Shown here: piece by piece, positions 36,612 to 45,082 of the stretch
Layout: each line of letters begins with the position of its first letter
Position numbering within the stretch: position 1 is the first letter of the stretch
NCBI RefSeq assembly: GCF_024734405.1
Contig: NZ_CP059556.1
Span: 5,580,001 to 5,644,000, forward strand
Origin: Saccharopolyspora gregorii
Lineage (GTDB): Bacteria > Actinomycetota > Actinomycetes > Mycobacteriales > Pseudonocardiaceae
Direction: 5' to 3'
DNA: 64,000 nucleotides
Position numbers and translations under genes: made by a program
Notes under the pieces: generated by a model
Seen by the model: the letters and a program-made list of their open reading frames with translations, nothing else
Told to the model about the DNA's origin: nothing
Databases searched by the model: none

Positions 36612-38027
36612 TCAGCCGCGGGTCCACTCGTCGAGGCGGACGCCGAGCTGGCCGGCGACGGCGCGGAGCGCGGCGCGGTGGTCGCCGGGCACGGCGTGCA
36701 CGTGGTTGGCGCCGAACCTGGACAGGAACACCTCGCCGGGCGCGTCGAGCCGGGCGAACGCGTGCGGCCACTCCGGGGTGGACTGCTCGACGAGGGCGCG
36801 GTTGGTGTCCTCGTCGTAGTTCTCGAACTCGCCGAGCATCAGCTGCAGCCGGTACTCCCCCGCTTCTCTGGTGAGCCTGCCGAGGGTCATCTGACCGGGC
36901 GCGGCGATGTGCTGCACGGAGGCGCCGCCCGCGGGGAAGAAGAACACCTCCGGGTAGAAGTTGACCTTGGCGAGGTTCTCGGCCGGGTCGTCGCTGCGCG
37001 CCGCGTACCAGGTGGCGTGCTGGCCGGAGTTGCACAGGTCCCAGATGTCGCGGTCCGCGTGGTAGTGCCGCACGTCCGCGAACAGCACCGGGGTGCGGGC
37101 GATCTGCTTGAACAGCTGCATGGTGAGCGCGCCGTCCATGTCCGCTTCGGTGGCGCAGACGTGGGTGTCCTTGGGGCCGTTCCAGTCGTAGGGGTCGTTG
37201 AGGAAGGCCTCGGTGACGTCCATCGTCGCGAAATTCTCGGTGAGCTCCGGCTGGCCCTTGATGCCGGAGAAGTCGAGGTGCCGCTCGGCGATGATCTCGC
37301 GGACGGCGATGTAGGAGCGGATCTGGCGTTCCAGCAGTTCGGGGGTGAGCTTCGCGCCGTCGTAGTGCACCCCGGCGGCGTGCCGCTCGATCCACTCGCG
37401 GGCCTTGCGGGCTTCGGCCGCATCGGCCTTCTCGGCGCGCAGCACGAGTTCGTACTGGTCGATCTCCTCGACGTCGATGCCGAACTGCCGCTGCCACTGG
37501 TCGGTGTTGGCCACGGCGGTGTTCATGCCCATGGGCCGGCCGCCGAAGCGACCGAAGGTGGAGCCGCGCAGCGAGCCGACGGCCGCGGCGGCGGTGGCCT
37601 GGACCCCGATGGTGGCGGCGAGCTCGGGGTCGTCGGGAGCGCCCCAGGCACGGGTGTGCTCGCGCCCGATCTGGTCGAGCGCACCGCCCGCGGCGAGCAT
37701 GCCGACGAGGCCCGGTTCGGTGGGGTCGGTGCTGGCGACGAGCACCAGCGGGCTGCGGGTGGCGTCGGCGGCGAGCATCGTGAAGTGCGGGAACGACCAG
37801 ACCGCGTAGTAGAGGACGGTGACGTCCACGTCGGCGGCCGCGACCTCGCGGGCCACGGTGGTGGCGAGCACGTTGTCGGCGACGAGTTCTCGACCGGCGA
37901 CGACCTCGTGCCCGGCCGCGGTGAGCGCGGCGACGAGACCGTCCTGCTTGAGCCGGATGAAGTCGGCGTTGCGCGCGTGCACGTGATCACGACCGTCGGA
38001 GATGGAGATGACACCGATGCGGGCCAC
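36612..38027 (-). CDS. L-fucose/L-arabinose isomerase family protein
   Basis: This 471-residue cytoplasmic aldose-ketose isomerase belongs to the L-fucose/L-arabinose isomerase superfamily. It has the N-terminal Rossmann-like start RIGVISISDGRDHVHARN, the DVTVLYYAVWSFPH and GMLAAGGALDQIGREH segments, and a C-terminal domain with NGPKDTHVCATEADMDGALT and DNRDIWDLCNSGQHATW-like residues (DRDIWDLCNSGQHATWYA). Members act on L-fucose, D-arabinose or L-arabinose using Mn2+. The GTG at 38027 follows GGGAGG. It is the first gene of the operon and is preceded by a strong promoter with a LacI-type operator. Confidence 0.88.
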   Translation of the reverse strand: MARIGVISISDGRDHVHARNADFIRLKQDGLVAALTAAGHEVVAGRELVADNVLATTVAREVAAADVDVTVLYYAVWSFPHFTMLAADATRSPLVLVASTDPTEPGLVGMLAAGGALDQIGREHTRAWGAPDDPELAATIGVQATAAAAVGSLRGSTFGRFGGRPMGMNTAVANTDQWQRQFGIDVEEIDQYELVLRAEKADAAEARKAREWIERHAAGVHYDGAKLTPELLERQIRSYIAVREIIAERHLDFSGIKGQPELTENFATMDVTEAFLNDPYDWNGPKDTHVCATEADMDGALTMQLFKQIARTPVLFADVRHYHADRDIWDLCNSGQHATWYAARSDDPAENLAKVNFYPEVFFFPAGGASVQHIAAPGQMTLGRLTREAGEYRLQLMLGEFENYDEDTNRALVEQSTPEWPHAFARLDAPGEVFLSRFGANHVHAVPGDHRAALRAVAGQLGVRLDEWTRG

Positions 38028-38202
38028 GGGGCCTCCCGGGTTCTCGGAACGTGCTGGGTCCGGACTCGCCGCCGTCCCGGGTTCGGAACGCCGGTTCCTC
38101 GACTTGCACCGCTCCCGGCCGGTCGCTCCGGGTCCGCCTGCGCTGGGGTTCCGCGCCTGCCGCCTGCACCCGAGTTCGTGCATCGTTGACCGACCGGGTT
38201 AT

Positions 38203-38218
38203 GAGCAATCGATTTCTC
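38203..38218. promoter_or_regulatory. LacI-family operator 1 (GAGCAATC-GATTTCTC)
   Basis: This 16-bp near-perfect palindrome has the central CG typical of LacI-family sites; its half sites GAGCAATC and GAGAAATC differ at one base. It starts two bases downstream of the isomerase promoter -10 (38221-38226), so a bound repressor would block initiation. A copy differing at a single base over 18 bp lies in front of the sugar ABC operon (55867-55882). It is in the divergent gap with lacI, so autoregulation is likely. Confidence 0.8.
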
Positions 38219-38220
38219 GG

Positions 38221-38250
38221 AAGCTATTCTGGCTTCGTCGGAACTGTCAA
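38221..38250 (-). promoter_or_regulatory. Promoter of the isomerase-kinase operon
   Basis: On the minus strand the -35 is a perfect TTGACA (38250-38245), the spacer is 18 bp, and the -10 is TAGCTT (38226-38221). The operator follows two bases downstream. The same arrangement recurs at 55885-55914. Confidence 0.65.
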
Positions 38251-38296
38251 GGAATCCGCGCCGCGACCACGCGGCCAGCCGACAGCAGGAGGTCCG

Positions 38297-39286
38297 GTGG
38301 CGACGATCAGTGATGTGGCGGCCAGGGCCGGGGTCTCCACCGCGACGGTGTCGCGGGCGCTGAACGGCAAGAGCACGGTGGACCCGGCGCTGGCGGCGCG
38401 GGTGGTGGCCGCGGCGGACGAGCTGGGCTACCGGCCGAACGGCCCGGCCCGGAACCTGCGCAAGCAGGAGACCGCGGTGCTCGCGCTGATCATCTCGGAC
38501 GTCGAGAACCCCTTCTTCACCGCGATCTCGCGCGGCGTGGAGGACGTGGCGCACGCCGCCGGGTATTCGGTGGTGCTGTGCAACTCCGACGACGATCCGG
38601 CGAAGGAACGCGAATACCTGGACGTGGCGTTGCAGGAACGCGTCGCCGGGGTGCTGCTGTCCCCCACCGGCCGGGAGGAGAGCGCCGCGCTGCTGCGGGC
38701 GCACGCGGTCCCGGTGGTCGCGCTGGACCGGCCGCTGCCGGGTGGTGGGGACACGGTGCTGGTGGACAGCGGTGGTGCGGCGCGGAGCGCCACGCTGCAC
38801 CTGGCCGACCAGGGCTACCGCCGCATCGGCTGCTTGACCGGTCCGAGCGGGATGCCGACGGCGGACGCGCGGCTGGCCGGCTACCGGGACGGCCTGCGCA
38901 CGGCGGGACTCGCGGACGCGGGCCTGGTGCGGCACACCGAGTTCCGCGCGGCGGGCGCCCGGCGCGCGGCGCGGCAGCTGATGGACCGGCCGGAGCCGCC
39001 GGATGCGCTGCTGGTCGCGAACAACGCGATGGCGGTGGGCGTGCTGGAGACCTTGGGCGAACTGGGCCTGCGGCCGGGTCGCGACGTAGGCGTGATCGCG
39101 TTCGACGACGCGCCGTGGGCGACGCTGCTGGACCCGCCGTTGAGCGTGGTCGCGCAGCCCGCCTACGACATGGGTGCGCTGGGTGCGCAGCTGCTGCTGC
39201 GCCGCATCGGGGGTGACGTCGGTGAGCCGGCGACGCGCACGTTGTCGGCCCACCTCGTCGCGCGGGGCAGCACCGCCCGCCGGTGA
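38297..39286 (+). CDS. LacI-family transcriptional regulator of sugar use
   Basis: This 329-residue regulator has an N-terminal helix-turn-helix (TISDVAARAGVSTATVSRAL, residues 3-22) with the hinge helix PALAARVVAAADELGYRPN, and then a periplasmic-binding-like sugar domain (VLALIISDVENPFFTAI, VVALDRPLPGG, GVIAFDDAPWATLLDPPLSVV). The GTG at 38297 is preceded by CAGGAGGTC. It is divergent from the isomerase-kinase operon and most likely represses it and the distant ABC transporter through shared operators. It ends 1 bp from the convergent EspG stop. Confidence 0.94.
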   Translation: MATISDVAARAGVSTATVSRALNGKSTVDPALAARVVAAADELGYRPNGPARNLRKQETAVLALIISDVENPFFTAISRGVEDVAHAAGYSVVLCNSDDDPAKEREYLDVALQERVAGVLLSPTGREESAALLRAHAVPVVALDRPLPGGGDTVLVDSGGAARSATLHLADQGYRRIGCLTGPSGMPTADARLAGYRDGLRTAGLADAGLVRHTEFRAAGARRAARQLMDRPEPPDALLVANNAMAVGVLETLGELGLRPGRDVGVIAFDDAPWATLLDPPLSVVAQPAYDMGALGAQLLLRRIGGDVGEPATRTLSAHLVARGSTARR

Positions 39287-39287
39287 G

Positions 39288-40112
39288 TCACCGGGCGGCG
39301 GGCAGTGCCACCAGCCGCGCCATCTCTTCGATCTTGGCGGTCAGCTTGCGCCGGTCGGCGGGCGCGACGGTGAACCACTGGCGCCCGTCACCGCCTTCCC
39401 GCTTCTGCGTCAGGTAGCAGCCGTCGGCCCCGGTGAAGAACGACACCGAGAACGGTGGCCGGTGCGTGCGCCCGACCCGGCGGTCGTGGCTGCGCGCGGT
39501 GAACACCCCGTCCAGTTCGCGTTCCGCGGTGAGCACCGACGCCAGCACCCGCGCGTCGGCGCTCTTCACCCCGGCGCCGGTGAGCGCGCTGAGCAGGCTG
39601 CCGGTGGGGTTGCGGCGCATCCGCGCGGTCGCGCCGTCGAGCACTTCGACCGGCACGCTGGCCGTGCCGCCGCCACCCGAGGAGGGCGCGCCGATCAGTT
39701 CGACCGCGTTGCCGGCGGGGCCGCCGTACTCGTGCCTGCTGAGCACGATGTCCTGCAGGTCGTCGTTGTTCTCGCCGTCGGCCTGGTACGCGCGCACCGT
39801 GGCGCGGCCGTGCTCGACGCAGACCGCGTTGAACGAGGTGCCGCGCTTGGCGTGCACCGCCACCCCGACCGCCAGCGGCGGCCGGGACAGCAGTTGCCAC
39901 GCGTCGTCCAGGAACGGGTGCAGCTCGTCCCGTTCCAAGTACCCGCGTCGGGCCAGGTCCTGCCTGCCGAGTTCGGCGGCGCGAGCCAGCTCGTCGCGGG
40001 TGGGTTCGCCCGCCAGCCTGCCCACCCGCAGCAGCGGGTGGACGTGGCTGTCGAACCGCTCGCACAGGTAGGCGGCGGCCAACGGGCTGATCGACATCCT
40101 GCCTCGTGCCAT
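39288..40112 (-). CDS. EspG-family type VII secretion chaperone
   Basis: This 274-residue cytosolic protein matches the ESX EspG family, chaperones that bind the tip of PE-PPE-type substrates and deliver them to the secretion machine. Family-like features are LCERFDSHVHPLLRVGRL at the start, the central strands VGVAVHAKRGTSFNAVC and ENNDDLQDIVLSRHEYGG, and VSFFTGADGCYLT near the end. The ATG at 40112 overlaps the stop of the PPE-like gene (ATGA), so substrate and chaperone are coupled. Confidence 0.88.
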   Translation of the reverse strand: MARGRMSISPLAAAYLCERFDSHVHPLLRVGRLAGEPTRDELARAAELGRQDLARRGYLERDELHPFLDDAWQLLSRPPLAVGVAVHAKRGTSFNAVCVEHGRATVRAYQADGENNDDLQDIVLSRHEYGGPAGNAVELIGAPSSGGGGTASVPVEVLDGATARMRRNPTGSLLSALTGAGVKSADARVLASVLTAERELDGVFTARSHDRRVGRTHRPPFSVSFFTGADGCYLTQKREGGDGRQWFTVAPADRRKLTAKIEEMARLVALPAAR

Positions 40113-41437
40113 CAGCGGTCCTGGTTCTCCCAGTCGCCGAAGACCGGCGGGGCCACCGCCCGCATGTCGTTGGTGAACACGTCTTCCTCCTCGATGAGCC
40201 AGCTCGGCCGCTCGTGCTCGGCGTCCTCGCCCTGCTGAGCACCGCGCTGCCCACCGCCCACGCCGCCCGGCGCGCCCGCACCGCCGCGAGCACCGGCCGC
40301 ACCGGCGCCACCGGACGCGGACGTCCCGCCACCGGCACCGCCCAGGCCACCGATCCCGGCGCGACCACCGGCGCCCGTGCCCGAACCGGCACCAGCACCG
40401 GCGCCGAGGCCGCCCATGCGGCCCCCGGAACCACCAGCACCGACGCCACCGCGACCACCCGCGGCACCACCAGGACCACCGCCCGGTGCCGGAGCCCAGC
40501 GACCGTTGTACGGGTTCTGCCGCTCCCACGCCCCGGTCTGCGGGTTCTGCCGGTACAACGTGCCGTCCGGACCGCGCACCACGCCCGGTGCCAGCCCGCC
40601 GCCCGCCTGCGGCGACGGAGCCCACGCGGAACCGGACCCGGCCGGAACCCCACCGGAGTTCCCGGTGCCCAGCGACGGAGCCCCACCACCCGGAGTCGGC
40701 GACGACGCCCACGACGACGAAGTCCCCGCCGGAACCCCACCACCGTACGAAGACACGCTGCTGAACTGCGAATTCCCCATCGCATCCCGCGCGGACGGAG
40801 TGGTCGCGCCGGGGGCCGGGGAGTTCGACTCCTCACCGGGCATGGGCTGGAACTCGGGCACCGAGTTGAGGTTGGCCTCGGTCTCCCGCTGGTACCGCTC
40901 CTTGATCTCGACCGCGCGATCGTTGGTGAGCTGGAAGTCCTCCATCCGCTCCTCGTAGTCACTCGCCCAGCCGAGGATCCAGGTGTCGTCCCAACCGCCT
41001 TCCTCGACCCAGCCCTTCTGCGGCGGATCGAGCTGCACCTCACGCCCGTTGTTGAGGGTCTCGCCCTTGCCCGGGATTTCGTGGAAGGTCGAGGTTTGCG
41101 TGGTGGCCTGGTTCTCCAGCGCCTTGCTCACGGCACCGGCGGTCTCCGCGGCCGCCCGCGCGTGCGGCACGATCTCGTTGATCGACGCCTGCGCGGCATC
41201 GGCGGCGCGACCTTCGTGCGCGGACTCGGCCTTGCGCAGCGCCGATTCGACGTCCGTGGCGAGCTGTTCGAACTTCTTCCGCGCCGTATCCCACGCCGCA
41301 CTACCGTGGTTCAGCGCGCTCGGCAGCGAACCGGCTTCAGGAGAACCACCCATGTCGGCACGCAGCTGCTTCGCGAGACCTGCGAAGCACATGCCGGAGC
41401 CGCTGATGACGTCAGATCCCGATGCAGGAGATGTCAT
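40112..41437 (-). CDS. PPE-like type VII secretion substrate with Gly/Pro-rich tail
   Basis: This 441-residue protein starts at ATG 41437 after GAGAGG. Residues about 1-190 are helical and resemble the PPE/WXG-type hairpin, with long Ala/Glu helices (AWDTARKKFEQLATDVESALRKAE, in parts). From about residue 195 a low-complexity tail follows with repeats such as GGVPAG..SSWA, then the unit YRQNPQTGAWERQNPYNGRW and a long Gly/Ala stretch, ending in an acidic tail. The partner chaperone EspG is encoded directly downstream. A canonical YxxxD motif is not obvious, so export may need the partner protein. Confidence 0.8.
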   Translation of the reverse strand: MTSPASGSDVISGSGMCFAGLAKQLRADMGGSPEAGSLPSALNHGSAAWDTARKKFEQLATDVESALRKAESAHEGRAADAAQASINEIVPHARAAAETAGAVSKALENQATTQTSTFHEIPGKGETLNNGREVQLDPPQKGWVEEGGWDDTWILGWASDYEERMEDFQLTNDRAVEIKERYQRETEANLNSVPEFQPMPGEESNSPAPGATTPSARDAMGNSQFSSVSSYGGGVPAGTSSSWASSPTPGGGAPSLGTGNSGGVPAGSGSAWAPSPQAGGGLAPGVVRGPDGTLYRQNPQTGAWERQNPYNGRWAPAPGGGPGGAAGGRGGVGAGGSGGRMGGLGAGAGAGSGTGAGGRAGIGGLGGAGGGTSASGGAGAAGARGGAGAPGGVGGGQRGAQQGEDAEHERPSWLIEEEDVFTNDMRAVAPPVFGDWENQDR

Positions 41438-41447
41438 TTTCAACCTC

Positions 41448-42038
41448 TCATTTCACCGAAGGAAGAACGGAAACCGACCGCTCTAGCGCACCTTGCGCAT
41501 AAGAACACGGATCGAAAGGTTCACCACCGCTAGGTGCATCGAAAGCGAACGAAAACAGGATCTGATCATCCTTCGCGGCGAGATAGATGCCACAGCTTCC
41601 ATTCTCCGGAAGATCGTCGTTGGCCCGAACAGCAGGGTGGCCAGCAATGTTCAGCTCGGCATAGTCAACGAAGCTCGCAGATGCATCCCGATACTGCTGA
41701 ATAGTACGATTGGGAATGACACTGAGGGATACGGATGTCGCCCCTTCCGCGGAGCGCCATGTGCAGCCGTCCGGCATGGTCGGATCCAGGTCGTTCGGAG
41801 TAACCTTGCCATTGGGACCGAACCCCAACTCCTGGGCATCGGACGCCTTCATCAGCTCACACGGCGGTATGCCGGAAGCATCACGCGGATCGGCGATCCC
41901 GGAAGGCTTACCTGTCGAAGATGAGGGGTCACCGCCCTCATTCGGCGAATCGCCACCTACCGCACAGCCGGACACCAGCACCACAGAAGCTGCGGTGACC
42001 ACCAAGGACCGCATCACCGGCGAGTTCAACAATTGCAT
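41448..42038 (-). CDS. DUF3558 lipoprotein (copy 1)
   Basis: This 196-residue protein has a lipoprotein signal (VVTAASVVLVSGC, anchor near residue 25) and the DUF3558 domain. That domain has the CELMKASDAQELGFGPNG and GCTWRSAEGATSVSLSVIPN motifs, two further cysteines (NGSCGIYLAAKDD and DPCSYAQGALE) and a conserved AGHPAV. DUF3558 lipoproteins are common in mycolata, and their function is unknown. It lies 3 bp after EspC-like copy 1. It is a paralog of 42603-43172 (about half the positions identical by eye). Base composition is visibly less GC-rich than in neighbouring regions. Confidence 0.85.
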   Translation of the reverse strand: MQLLNSPVMRSLVVTAASVVLVSGCAVGGDSPNEGGDPSSSTGKPSGIADPRDASGIPPCELMKASDAQELGFGPNGKVTPNDLDPTMPDGCTWRSAEGATSVSLSVIPNRTIQQYRDASASFVDYAELNIAGHPAVRANDDLPENGSCGIYLAAKDDQILFSFAFDAPSGGEPFDPCSYAQGALERSVSVLPSVK

Positions 42039-42041
42039 TCC

Positions 42042-42365
42042 TTACGCTCGCCCAACCCGGTCAGCATCAACCGTCGCGTTATCGTCAGCAATCCTGTATT
42101 CTTCGAGCGTTGAACGATATGAATCGATCTTCTCGTTCAGCTTCTTAACAATCTCAGCGGCAGCTCCCTGCAAAGAGGAGTCAGCGCCGCCTGCACGTTC
42201 CCGGAATAGATCACGAGCAGTCGCAGTGGTGGCGTCTTTCGCCGTCAATTCCCCAGGCATGGCCGTACGCGAGTTCTGCGCGAGCGCCTCTGCATTCTCC
42301 CGCGCATCCTCGAGTTCTCGGATCGCCGCCTCGAGCGCCTCTGGGTCTATCCTGAACCCGGTCAT
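42042..42365 (-). CDS. Type VII secretion target, EspC-like (copy 1)
   Basis: This 107-residue helical protein is of the EspC/DUF2580 type. A helical N-terminus (MTGFRIDPEALEAAIREL) is followed by a turn near residue 35-45 and a second long helix. The T7SS export motif YxxxD is present as YRIAD at about residue 91-95. It precedes a DUF3558 lipoprotein and duplicates the pair at 43180-43506. The first 22 residues of the two copies are identical because they lie within the 245-bp direct repeat. Confidence 0.85.
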   Translation of the reverse strand: MTGFRIDPEALEAAIRELEDARENAEALAQNSRTAMPGELTAKDATTATARDLFRERAGGADSSLQGAAAEIVKKLNEKIDSYRSTLEEYRIADDNATVDADRVGRA

Positions 42366-42545
42366 GCTTCCTCCCCTGGCATGTCCACGCGTCAGCTGAG
42401 CATGGTGCCCGCCCGCCCCTCCCCGCGTGCGGGAACCTACTCAACCACCTGTATGACGATCAACACAGTAGCGGGTGACGCTCCTCGCGCACTCGCCACC
42501 CGAACGGCCCATCCTCTTCCCCGGAAACGAATAGACCGAAGCGCT
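42301..42545. repeat. 245-bp direct repeat, copy 1
   Basis: This segment is nearly identical to 43442-43686 (offset 1141), with only a few differences seen by eye. It covers the first 22 codons of the EspC-like gene, its ribosome site and the whole upstream promoter region. It marks a tandem duplication of the promoter, EspC-like and DUF3558 unit. Confidence 0.95.
42434..42463 (-). promoter_or_regulatory. Candidate promoter in repeat copy 1
   Basis: Minus-strand TTGATC (42463-42458), spacer of 18 bp and TAGGTT (42439-42434). A small perfect hairpin CCCGC-GT-GCGGG (42422-42433) follows directly downstream of the -10. The same elements lie in copy 2. Confidence 0.5.
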
Positions 42546-42602
42546 AGCCGGTGCCAATACTCACGCCGGGACCAGCATCAAGCGAAACCACTTGAACCCG
42601 CC

Positions 42603-43172
42603 CTATTCTGCTGCAGGCAGCGTCGGAACCGAAGCCTCTAGTGCACTTTTGGCCAGAGGACACGGGTCATACGGCTTTTCAGCCTTGGTGAAGTCGATCG
42701 CCACAGCCAAGAGCACTTGATCGTCCTTCGTGCCAAGGAAGATCCCGCAGCTACCCCCTTCCGGGGGGCTCGCGTTCGCCTGCACAGCAGGATGCCCCGC
42801 GATGGTCATCTCAGAAAAATCGACATAGCTATCAGAGTTGTCGCGATACTGCTGAATAGACCGATCGGGAAAAACGGTCATGGCAATCGATTTTTTCCCA
42901 TCACCGGATTGCCAAGTGCAATTGTCCGGCATACTGGGATCGATCTCGTTCGGCTTAACTTTCCCATCCGGAGACAACCCCAGCGCCTGAACATCTTCCG
43001 ACTTCAACAAGGCGCACTGCTCCACCGCAGCCGCATCGCGCGAATCGCCCATCTCCGACGCCGGCTGGGAATCCGTTCCAGACTCCTCGCCAACACTTGA
43101 CCCCCCAACGGCGCATCCAGAGGCCAGGAAAGCCGCCAAGACAGCGACACCAAAACGAAACGAAAGTGCCAT
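42603..43172 (-). CDS. DUF3558 lipoprotein (copy 2)
   Basis: This 189-residue paralog of copy 1 has its signal in RFGVAVLAAFLASGC, anchor near residue 20. DUF3558 motifs match copy 1: QCALLKSEDVQALGLSPDG, NCTWQSGDGKKSIAMTVFPD, AGHPAVQANA, GSCGIFLGTKDDQ, and YDPCPLAKSALE. The divergence between the two copies is high compared with their near-identical upstream regions, so either the genes diverge fast or the upstream repeats were homogenised. Its GC content looks lower than the average of the window. Confidence 0.85.
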   Translation of the reverse strand: MALSFRFGVAVLAAFLASGCAVGGSSVGEESGTDSQPASEMGDSRDAAAVEQCALLKSEDVQALGLSPDGKVKPNEIDPSMPDNCTWQSGDGKKSIAMTVFPDRSIQQYRDNSDSYVDFSEMTIAGHPAVQANASPPEGGSCGIFLGTKDDQVLLAVAIDFTKAEKPYDPCPLAKSALEASVPTLPAAE

Positions 43173-43179
43173 ATCTAGA

Positions 43180-43506
43180 CTACGACCGCCTATCGATCTT
43201 ATCTGCATCCACCGACGCATTATCGTCAGCGAGGTGATACTCATCCAACGTTGCCCGGTAAGATTCAATCTTAGCTGTGAGCTTCTGAGTAATTTCCTCA
43301 GCAGCAGCCTGCAAAGAAAACTCGGCCCCACCGGCCCGGTCGCGGAATAGTTCACGAGCCTCTGAAGTTACAGAATCTTTGGCGGTCAGCTCACCTGGCG
43401 TCGCCGCGTGCGCCGCATTCACCAAGCCAGCCGCCCGTTCACGCGCATCTTCGAGTTCTCGGATCGCCGCCTCGAGCGCCTCTGGGTCTATCCTGAACCC
43501 GGTCAT
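43180..43506 (-). CDS. Type VII secretion target, EspC-like (copy 2)
   Basis: This 108-residue paralog of 42042-42365 has the same N-terminus and overall helix-turn-helix layout, export motif YHLAD near residue 91-95, and the tail DDNASVDADKIDRRS. It begins at ATG 43506 inside repeat copy 2 and is followed after 7 bp by its DUF3558 lipoprotein. Differences from copy 1 concentrate in the middle of the protein (AGLVNAAHAATPGEL versus EALAQNSRTAMPGEL). Confidence 0.85.
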   Translation of the reverse strand: MTGFRIDPEALEAAIRELEDARERAAGLVNAAHAATPGELTAKDSVTSEARELFRDRAGGAEFSLQAAAEEITQKLTAKIESYRATLDEYHLADDNASVDADKIDRRS

Positions 43507-43686
43507 GCTTCCTCCCCTGGCATGTCCACGCGTCAGCTGAGCATGGTGCACGCCCGCCCCTCCCCGCGTGCGGGAACCTACTCAACCACCTGTATGACGA
43601 TCAACACAGTAGCGGGTGACGCTCCTCGCGCACTCGCCACCCGATCGGCCCATCCTCTTTCCCGGAAACGAATAGACCGAAGCGCT
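43442..43686. repeat. 245-bp direct repeat, copy 2
   Basis: This is the partner of 42301-42545. The alignment keeps register over the whole length with few substitutions and then stops abruptly after GCGCT at both copies. The remaining stretch 43687-43878 before the next gene shows no gene or structure I can support. Confidence 0.95.
43575..43604 (-). promoter_or_regulatory. Candidate promoter in repeat copy 2
   Basis: Same TTGATC / 18 bp / TAGGTT arrangement as copy 1, placed before EspC-like copy 2, with the same CCCGC-GT-GCGGG hairpin downstream. Confidence 0.5.
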
Positions 43687-43878
43687 GACCTGCATCAACA
43701 CGCGAGAGTCGCACCCGCGGCGCGACCACTCCATTCCAGCCGCCCCGGCTCACCCCGCCCCGAGCAGACCTACCTCCTGCAGCCGAGACCACCTGCGCTG
43801 GTATTCGCGACCACGAATAGGAAATTGATCAGCAACGGCTCGCTCGGTTTCGCCGGCTCCGAGAAGCGGAGCGCCCCA

Positions 43879-44394
43879 TCATGATCGGCGTTCCGGCCGC
43901 AGGCACTTGAACATCTGCACGCAGCAGACCAGCGCCATGATCATAGGAAGAGCCGCGATCACCAGGTAGAATGAGATGCTCGCGTCCAACTCGTCCGCGC
44001 GGTCCGCTGAAACGAACACCAAGAAGAACAGGCTGAACGCGTTCACCGACGCGGTGCCGAGGCACAACACCACAGCCTGTCGAAGGAGTGGCCGGACACC
44101 CGCGATGTCGACGGCTCCCCGCTTGAAGTACGACTGGCTGAGCACCGAGCACAATCCCAACAACCAGCAGAACAGCGCCGCCGTCCCGGTCAGGAGCAAA
44201 CCCAACCAGGAGAACGGATCGTCGCTGATGGGCAGGAAGTACATCCACAACGCCTCGACCACCGCCACGACCGGCGACGCGATCAACAGCACCAGTCCCG
44301 TCAGCAGCAAGCGCACCTTGCGAGCGCGCTCCCACTCAGGCGACACCGGAACGAGGTTCGGCCGAGGTGGCGGGCCGGTAGGAATCGGAATCAT
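43879..44394 (-). CDS. Four-span membrane protein of T7SS island (paralog 2)
   Basis: This 171-residue membrane protein starts MIPIPTGPPP with a Pro-rich cytoplasmic start. Hydrophobic spans lie at about residues 28-48, 60-85, 102-125 and 138-160. The start, the PVSPEWERARK segment and the span layout match the protein at 44573-45082, so it is a tandem paralog. The ATG at 44394 overlaps the stop of the short remnant gene before it (ATGA). Its function is unknown. Confidence 0.8.
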   Translation of the reverse strand: MIPIPTGPPPRPNLVPVSPEWERARKVRLLLTGLVLLIASPVVAVVEALWMYFLPISDDPFSWLGLLLTGTAALFCWLLGLCSVLSQSYFKRGAVDIAGVRPLLRQAVVLCLGTASVNAFSLFFLVFVSADRADELDASISFYLVIAALPMIMALVCCVQMFKCLRPERRS

Positions 44395-44576
44395 CGAGCC
44401 TCCCCATTCGACGGGTCCCCATCGCTGACGCCGCCATCGCTCAAGTCGACCCCGTTGTCCGGCTTCGCCCAGCTGTCCCCGATCCCGTCGACTGCACTGC
44501 GGAGAACCTCGATCTGAAAGCTGATCGGCTCCCGCGTGCAAGCGTGCAGTGACCGGTTCTCGTGTCCTGGGTTCAC
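44391..44576 (-). pseudogene. C-terminal remnant of a second WXG-like membrane protein
   Basis: This 61-residue frame matches only the C-terminus of the 260-residue protein at 45079-45861: both end DNGVDL(S/G)DG(G/S)VSDGD followed by SN and an Arg-ending tail, and both have an amphipathic helix before that. The N-terminal WXG-like domain and both membrane spans are missing. The GTG at 44576 forms a GTGA overlap with the stop of the upstream membrane gene, and its own stop overlaps the next ATG, so it may still be translated. It is a duplication remnant or a retained mini-gene. Confidence 0.7.
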
Positions 44577-45082
44577 CATCGGATCTTCTGAACGACCGTC
44601 GTCCATGCGGCGCCGCACATCGCCGCGGGCAAGATCGTCGCGAGGAAACACAGCGCGGTCGCCACGTTCGGTGCAGCTCCGTCGCGTGCTGCCGACGCTG
44701 TTCCCAGCGCCAAGACGGCCGCTCCAAGCACTCCGCCGATCACGGAGAAGATCCACACAACCAGCGACGAGCGCCACAGCCCTTGGGCCGCGGTGAGGTT
44801 GAGCCAGCCGTTCTTGATGTACGACACCCCGAGCAGGCACAACACGCCCATCCCGAAGGAGAAGAACACGGACACGGCGAGGAATCCCATCCACAGGATC
44901 TCGGCTACACCACCCATGTCCGGGAGCGAGAACACCAGCGGAATTCCCGCCCCTGCGACCGCCAACGACACGAGCACCAGCACCGATCCGGTCAAGCCGA
45001 GCTGCCGCCGCCGCTTCCGCGACCACTCGATCGACACCGGAACGTACTGCGGAGGTGGTTGGGGGACCGGAATCGGGATCAT
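44573..45082 (-). CDS. Four-span membrane protein of T7SS island (paralog 1)
   Basis: This 169-residue membrane protein starts MIPIPVPQPPPQYVPVSIEW and has spans at about residues 30-52, 60-85, 102-125 and 138-160. It is paralogous to 43879-44394. The ATG at 45082 overlaps the stop of the WXG-like gene (ATGA), so the two are translationally coupled and may act together in the membrane. Confidence 0.8.
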   Translation of the reverse strand: MIPIPVPQPPPQYVPVSIEWSRKRRRQLGLTGSVLVLVSLAVAGAGIPLVFSLPDMGGVAEILWMGFLAVSVFFSFGMGVLCLLGVSYIKNGWLNLTAAQGLWRSSLVVWIFSVIGGVLGAAVLALGTASAARDGAAPNVATALCFLATILPAAMCGAAWTTVVQKIRW

